Shown here in pieces: positions 60,985 through 64,000 of a stretch of 64,000 nucleotides of DNA. Positions within the stretch are counted from its first letter, which is position 1. The number at the start of each line of letters is the position of its first letter. The position numbers were made by a program, and so were the translations under genes. Origin of the DNA: Roseiarcus sp963833955 (GTDB lineage Bacteria; Pseudomonadota; Alphaproteobacteria; Rhizobiales; Beijerinckiaceae); contig CAWHZY010000010.1 in assembly GCA_963833955.1 (NCBI GenBank), forward strand, positions 124,001 to 188,000, read 5' to 3'. Below the pieces are notes generated by a model. The model had not been told where the DNA came from. It did no database searches and worked only from the letters and a program-made list of their open reading frames with translations.

Positions 60985-61061
60985 CGCTCGCGCCGGAGGC
61001 TTTGCCACAGGCGCCGCTCGGCGCGCGTCGCATTGCGTCTGAGGCTTCGCGCGAAAGTCAA
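60985..61061 (-). pseudogene. DUF559 (endonuclease-like) N-terminal fragment
   Basis: On the minus strand from TTG 61061: FARSLRRNATRAERRLWQSL then RRERPA, after which the family likeness stops. The SLRRNATRAERRLW pattern is the start of DUF559 proteins, which have a Vsr/type-II nuclease-like fold. The remaining 80-90 residues, including the PD-(D/E)xK core, are missing; the sequence continues into the dispersed repeat. Confidence 0.5.
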
Positions 61062-61109
61062 CGGCGAACCATTGTTCGCGCGCTGAGAGTTAGCAGCTCA
61101 CGGCCGGCG

Positions 61110-61565
61110 CTATTCCACCGTCACCTCGGTCTTCACCGAATTGGCGATGAAGCAGATCTCATGGGCCTCATGGTGCAGGCGATCGAGCGCCTCCTTCGAA
61201 GGCGCCGCGCCCGCCCACGCGATTTTCGGCCGGAGTTTCACCTTGGTCACCGCCAGTCGCCCGGGCGCGATTTCGGTGGTCGTTCCTTCGGCGTGGTCTT
61301 CGTAAGTCGTGACGGTGAAGCCGGCCATCCGCGCCAGATGCAGGAATGAAAGCATGTGGCAGCTCGAGAGCGACGCCACCAGCATTTCCTCCGGATCGAC
61401 GGCGGCCTCGACCGCCCATTTGCCGACCACGTGGGGCGAAGCCGACGCCGGAACCACCGTGCCGCCGTCGAAGCTTATCGTATGCGCGCGGCTGAAGCGG
61501 CCCTTGAGGAAATCGTCGCCGCTCTCCTTCGCCGCCCATTTGACCTCGGCGCCGTGGGTCGCCAT
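61110..61565 (-). CDS. OsmC-family peroxiredoxin-like protein
   Basis: 151 residues from ATG 61565. The OsmC/Ohr-type active site is VASLSSCHMLSFLHLARMAG (first Cys) and HHEAHEICFIANSVKTEVTV (second Cys). VDPEEMLVASLSSCHM is the family signature. It removes organic hydroperoxides using a dithiol. Convergent with none; it is divergent from the GerW-like gene. Confidence 0.9.
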   Translation of the reverse strand: MATHGAEVKWAAKESGDDFLKGRFSRAHTISFDGGTVVPASASPHVVGKWAVEAAVDPEEMLVASLSSCHMLSFLHLARMAGFTVTTYEDHAEGTTTEIAPGRLAVTKVKLRPKIAWAGAAPSKEALDRLHHEAHEICFIANSVKTEVTVE

Positions 61566-61703
61566 GTTTCCTCATCGCGTGTGAACCGGGTCGCGACCTT
61601 ATCAGACGGCTGTCCGATCGGGAGACCCTGGCCCGCAGATTGGAATGGATCAAAAGGGACTGGCGCCGAGTTGATATCCGTTAACCGCCGAGGAGATGGA
61701 CCC

Positions 61704-62081
61704 ATGGGGCGACTGACGGATGCCGATGCGGAAGCCTTGCAAAAGGACATATCGCCGACGCTTACGGAGCTTGCCGAAGTCATCGGCAAGAAAGCGAACG
61801 CCACGGCCGTGTTCGGTTCGCCCATCGTCGACGGAGACAGGACCGTCATTCCCGTCGCGAGCGCGCGCTTCGGTCTGGGCGGGGGCGATGGCCTGATCGC
61901 CAAGGGCGTGGGCGGCGGCATGATCGCCAGGCCTCTGGGCTTCATCGTCATCGACAGCCATGGCGTGCGTTTCCAGAAGACGCCCCAGCCGTCGATGACC
62001 GCGCTGGCTTTTGGCGTGGTGCTGGGCCTGGCGCTGGCGATGCGGCTCTCCCGGCCGCCGAGGCCGAGGATCGCACGCTAG
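61704..62081 (+). CDS. GerW (YtfJ)-family sporulation-like protein
   Basis: 125 residues from ATG 61704. GerW fold: GKKANATAVFGSPIVDGDRT, PVASARFGLGGGDGLIAKGV and GGGMIARPLGFIVIDSHGVR. It ends with a membrane segment (MTALAFGVVLGLALAMRLS) and a basic tail. In Bacillus GerW is needed for germination; in non-spore-formers the family's job is unclear. Confidence 0.85.
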   Translation: MGRLTDADAEALQKDISPTLTELAEVIGKKANATAVFGSPIVDGDRTVIPVASARFGLGGGDGLIAKGVGGGMIARPLGFIVIDSHGVRFQKTPQPSMTALAFGVVLGLALAMRLSRPPRPRIAR

Positions 62082-62334
62082 AACTCACTTGCCAAAAAGC
62101 CGTCGCGGCGGAGTTCAGCCGGAACAGAGCGTCCTTTGCGCCCGTAATTCAATCGCATTATGCGGCCTTAAGAGCGGGATTTGCGCTTGGCGGCGCTTAA
62201 ATGCGGGCCGTTCGCGCCCGGACGCACGGGTCATTTCCCGTGCGCGTTCGGATATTGAATCGCAATAACATTCTATGCCATGGTCCGCCGCGACACGACG
62301 CCGGCGAGGAACGCCGGGTCGTAGGGAGGAAGTT

Positions 62335-63363
62335 ATGGCAGACAAGAAACTCATATCGGAAGATCGCCGCAAGCTCATGAAGGCTGCGGTCGCGGGCGCG
62401 GGGGCCGCGGCTTTGTTCGGCGGATTGGGCGTCAGCCCGTTCATGTCGGCAGCGTTGGCCGAGGCGGCCGGTCGGTCGGAGAAGCCGCTGAAAGCCGCTT
62501 TCTCCAACGCCGGATTGCAGGCGACCTGGTGCGCTCAGGGGAAGGAGGCGGCCGAACATTGGGGCAAGCTGTTCAACGTTGACGTCACCTGGTTCGATGG
62601 CCAGCTCGATGCGGTCAAGCAACGCGCCGCGATCGACAACATGGCCTCGCAGAAGTGGGATTTCGTCGCCATCCAGGCGTTCGGCATCGGCACCCTGACC
62701 GCGCCGGTCAACAAGATGATCGATGCCGGCATTCCGGTCATCGACATGGACACGCTGATCGCGCCGCTCGACACGATCAAGGTGCTCTCGTTCCTCGCCC
62801 CGGACAACGTGTTCATGGGGGCGTCGGTGACCCAGGCGTTGGTCGACGCGATCAACGGCGAAGGCAACATCATCATGACCCAGGGCGCGCTCGGCCACAC
62901 GGGCGCGCAAGGCCGCGCCAAGGGCTTCCACTCCGTCGTCTCCAAATATCCGAAGCTCAAGGTTCTCGACGAGCAGCCCGCCGATTGGGACGTGACCAAG
63001 GTCGCGCGCATCTGGGAGACGCTGCTCACCAAATATCCCAAGATCGACGCCGCTTACTTCCACAATGACGACATGGCGCTCGCCGCCTACAAGGTGATGG
63101 AGGCCAAGGGCCGCACCGAGATCAAGATCGGCGGTTGCGACGCCATGCCGCCAGCGATCAAGGCGGTCCAGGCGGGCCAGATGCTTGCGACCGTCCGCAA
63201 CCCGTCCTGCCGCATCCATGGCGGGTCGATCGTCGCGGGCGTACAGGCCGTGCTTCAAGGCGCGAAGGCTGGCATCCCCAAGAACATCGTCACCGACGGC
63301 CCGGTCGTCACCAAGGCCAACGCCGACGGCATGCTGTGGATGCAGGAGCAGTTCCTGATCTGA
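62335..63363 (+). CDS. Sugar ABC transporter substrate-binding protein (second importer)
   Basis: 342 residues from ATG 62335, with GGGAGGAAG upstream. A twin-arginine-like leader (SEDRRKLMKAAVAGAGAAAL) suggests Tat export. Periplasmic binding fold: KAAFSNAGLQATWCAQGKEA, QKWDFVAIQAFGIGTLTAPV and YPKIDAAYFHNDDMALAAYK. CUT2-type. Start of an operon that continues with the ATPase and off the window. Confidence 0.9.
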   Translation: MADKKLISEDRRKLMKAAVAGAGAAALFGGLGVSPFMSAALAEAAGRSEKPLKAAFSNAGLQATWCAQGKEAAEHWGKLFNVDVTWFDGQLDAVKQRAAIDNMASQKWDFVAIQAFGIGTLTAPVNKMIDAGIPVIDMDTLIAPLDTIKVLSFLAPDNVFMGASVTQALVDAINGEGNIIMTQGALGHTGAQGRAKGFHSVVSKYPKLKVLDEQPADWDVTKVARIWETLLTKYPKIDAAYFHNDDMALAAYKVMEAKGRTEIKIGGCDAMPPAIKAVQAGQMLATVRNPSCRIHGGSIVAGVQAVLQGAKAGIPKNIVTDGPVVTKANADGMLWMQEQFLI

Positions 63364-63378
63364 GCCTGTCGAAGCCCG

Positions 63379-64000
63379 ATGGCGCTGCTCGAACTGACTG
63401 ACATTTCGAAGTCGTTTGGCGGCGTCCAGGCGCTTCGGAATGTCGACTTCACGCTGAACGCCGGCGAGATCCATGGTCTCGCCGGCGAGAACGGCGCCGG
63501 CAAAAGCACGATGATGAAGATCATCGCCGGCGTCCATACCGCTGATTCGGGAACCATGCGCGTCGATGGAAAGGAAGTGCATTTCCGCTCGACGCGCGAT
63601 GCCTTGGCGGCGAGCATCGGCATGGTGCATCAGGAACTCAGCGTCGCGCCGGAACTGAGCGTCGCCGAGAACGTTTTTTTCGGCAATCAGCCCGTGAACG
63701 GAATGGGCGTCGTCACGTGGCGGCGGATGGCTGAGCGCGCGGCGGAAGAGCTCAAGAACCTCGGGCTCGACATCAACCCGCGCGCGCGCCTCGGCGATTT
63801 CCCGATCGGCGTGCAGCAGCTGGTCGAGCTGTCCCGCGTGCTGTTCTCGGGCGCGCGCATCATCATTCTCGATGAGCCGACGTCGGCTTTGTCGCCCCCC
63901 GAGATTGAACGCCTGTTCGGCGTCCTCGCGAGGCTGCGCGAAGAAGGCCGAAGCATCATTTTCATCTCGCATTTCCTCGACGACATTCTCAAGATCTCGA
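63379..64000 (+). CDS. Sugar ABC transporter ATP-binding protein (partial, right edge)
   Basis: ATG 63379, 207 residues visible. First ABC domain of an RbsA/MglA-type protein: DISKSFGGVQALRNVDFTLN, Walker A GLAGENGAGKSTMMKIIAGV, signature-like LGDFPIGVQQLVELSRVLFS and Walker B RIIILDEPTSALSPPEIERL. The second domain lies beyond the window. It begins 15 bases after the binding protein. Confidence 0.93.
   Translation, partial: MALLELTDISKSFGGVQALRNVDFTLNAGEIHGLAGENGAGKSTMMKIIAGVHTADSGTMRVDGKEVHFRSTRDALAASIGMVHQELSVAPELSVAENVFFGNQPVNGMGVVTWRRMAERAAEELKNLGLDINPRARLGDFPIGVQQLVELSRVLFSGARIIILDEPTSALSPPEIERLFGVLARLREEGRSIIFISHFLDDILKIS

Overview
This 64 kb window is high-GC chromosomal DNA from an alphaproteobacterium, most likely Hyphomicrobiales (Rhizobiales), in or near the Beijerinckiaceae/Methylocystaceae. 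That placement is an inference from gene order (rpmH-rnpA-yidC-engB), from the family-level look of rpsA, dxs and dapD, and from the two IS5-family elements. No methane or nitrogen gene in the window tests it.

Layout. (1) 1-7.9 kb is an accessory remnant ending at tRNA-Phe(GAA). It holds a partial IS630 transposase, two IS5-family elements with visible target-site duplications, a three-gene operon of small secreted proteins closed by a strong terminator, a HEPN-like ORF, one lone phage terminase large subunit, and several decayed small genes. One secreted-protein gene is cut by an insertion whose original reading frame can be rebuilt. (2) 8-13.4 kb has an outer-membrane barrel, an OpgG/MdoG-like glucan protein, an AT-rich islet with an unknown gene, and rpsA with its terminator. 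(3) 13.5-20.5 kb has an AhpD-like protein, a ribose-type ABC sugar importer with two permeases, and an orphan TAXI-type binding protein. (4) 20.6-24.7 kb is a small redox cluster: LysR, a RutE-like nitroreductase, frameshifted wrbA, DoxX, and a frameshifted MFS transporter. (5) 24.8-30.4 kb is core: dxs, then rpmH-rnpA-yidC-engB, with engB frameshifted as written. (6) 30.4-42.8 kb has an epoxide hydrolase (frameshifted), a TMEM175-type channel, pobA, an ABC1 kinase, an M3 oligopeptidase with a repeat-derived N-terminus, a sigma-54 activator, an L,D-transpeptidase and an M15/DUF882 murein hydrolase. (7) 43-55.7 kb has an arylsulfatase, an HNH nuclease, a coupled response regulator/cNMP-binding/zincin operon, a penicillin-acylase-type hydrolase, xthA, LolA, and a divergent aminotransferase/BKACE pair. 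(8) 56-64 kb has a complete ars operon (arsR-arsM-arsC-acr3-arsC) behind a near-consensus promoter, then dapD, OsmC, GerW-like, and the start of a second ABC sugar importer that runs off the window.

How it works together. The clearest functional units are arsenic detoxification (sense, reduce, export, methylate), two CUT2-type sugar importers, a cell-wall pair that would make and cut 3-3 crosslinks, and the inner-membrane biogenesis cluster. The most unusual structures are non-coding or mobile. They are a dispersed palindromic repeat present in four places, once in frame inside the L,D-transpeptidase; a 10-bp helically phased repeat array at 55.8 kb; and the same A_AAG_GGG slippery heptamer in both IS5-family transposases. 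Four conserved genes between 22 and 31 kb each carry a single-base indel, which suggests assembly error as much as biology. I did not find a clearly new multi-gene system; the best candidates are listed as findings.
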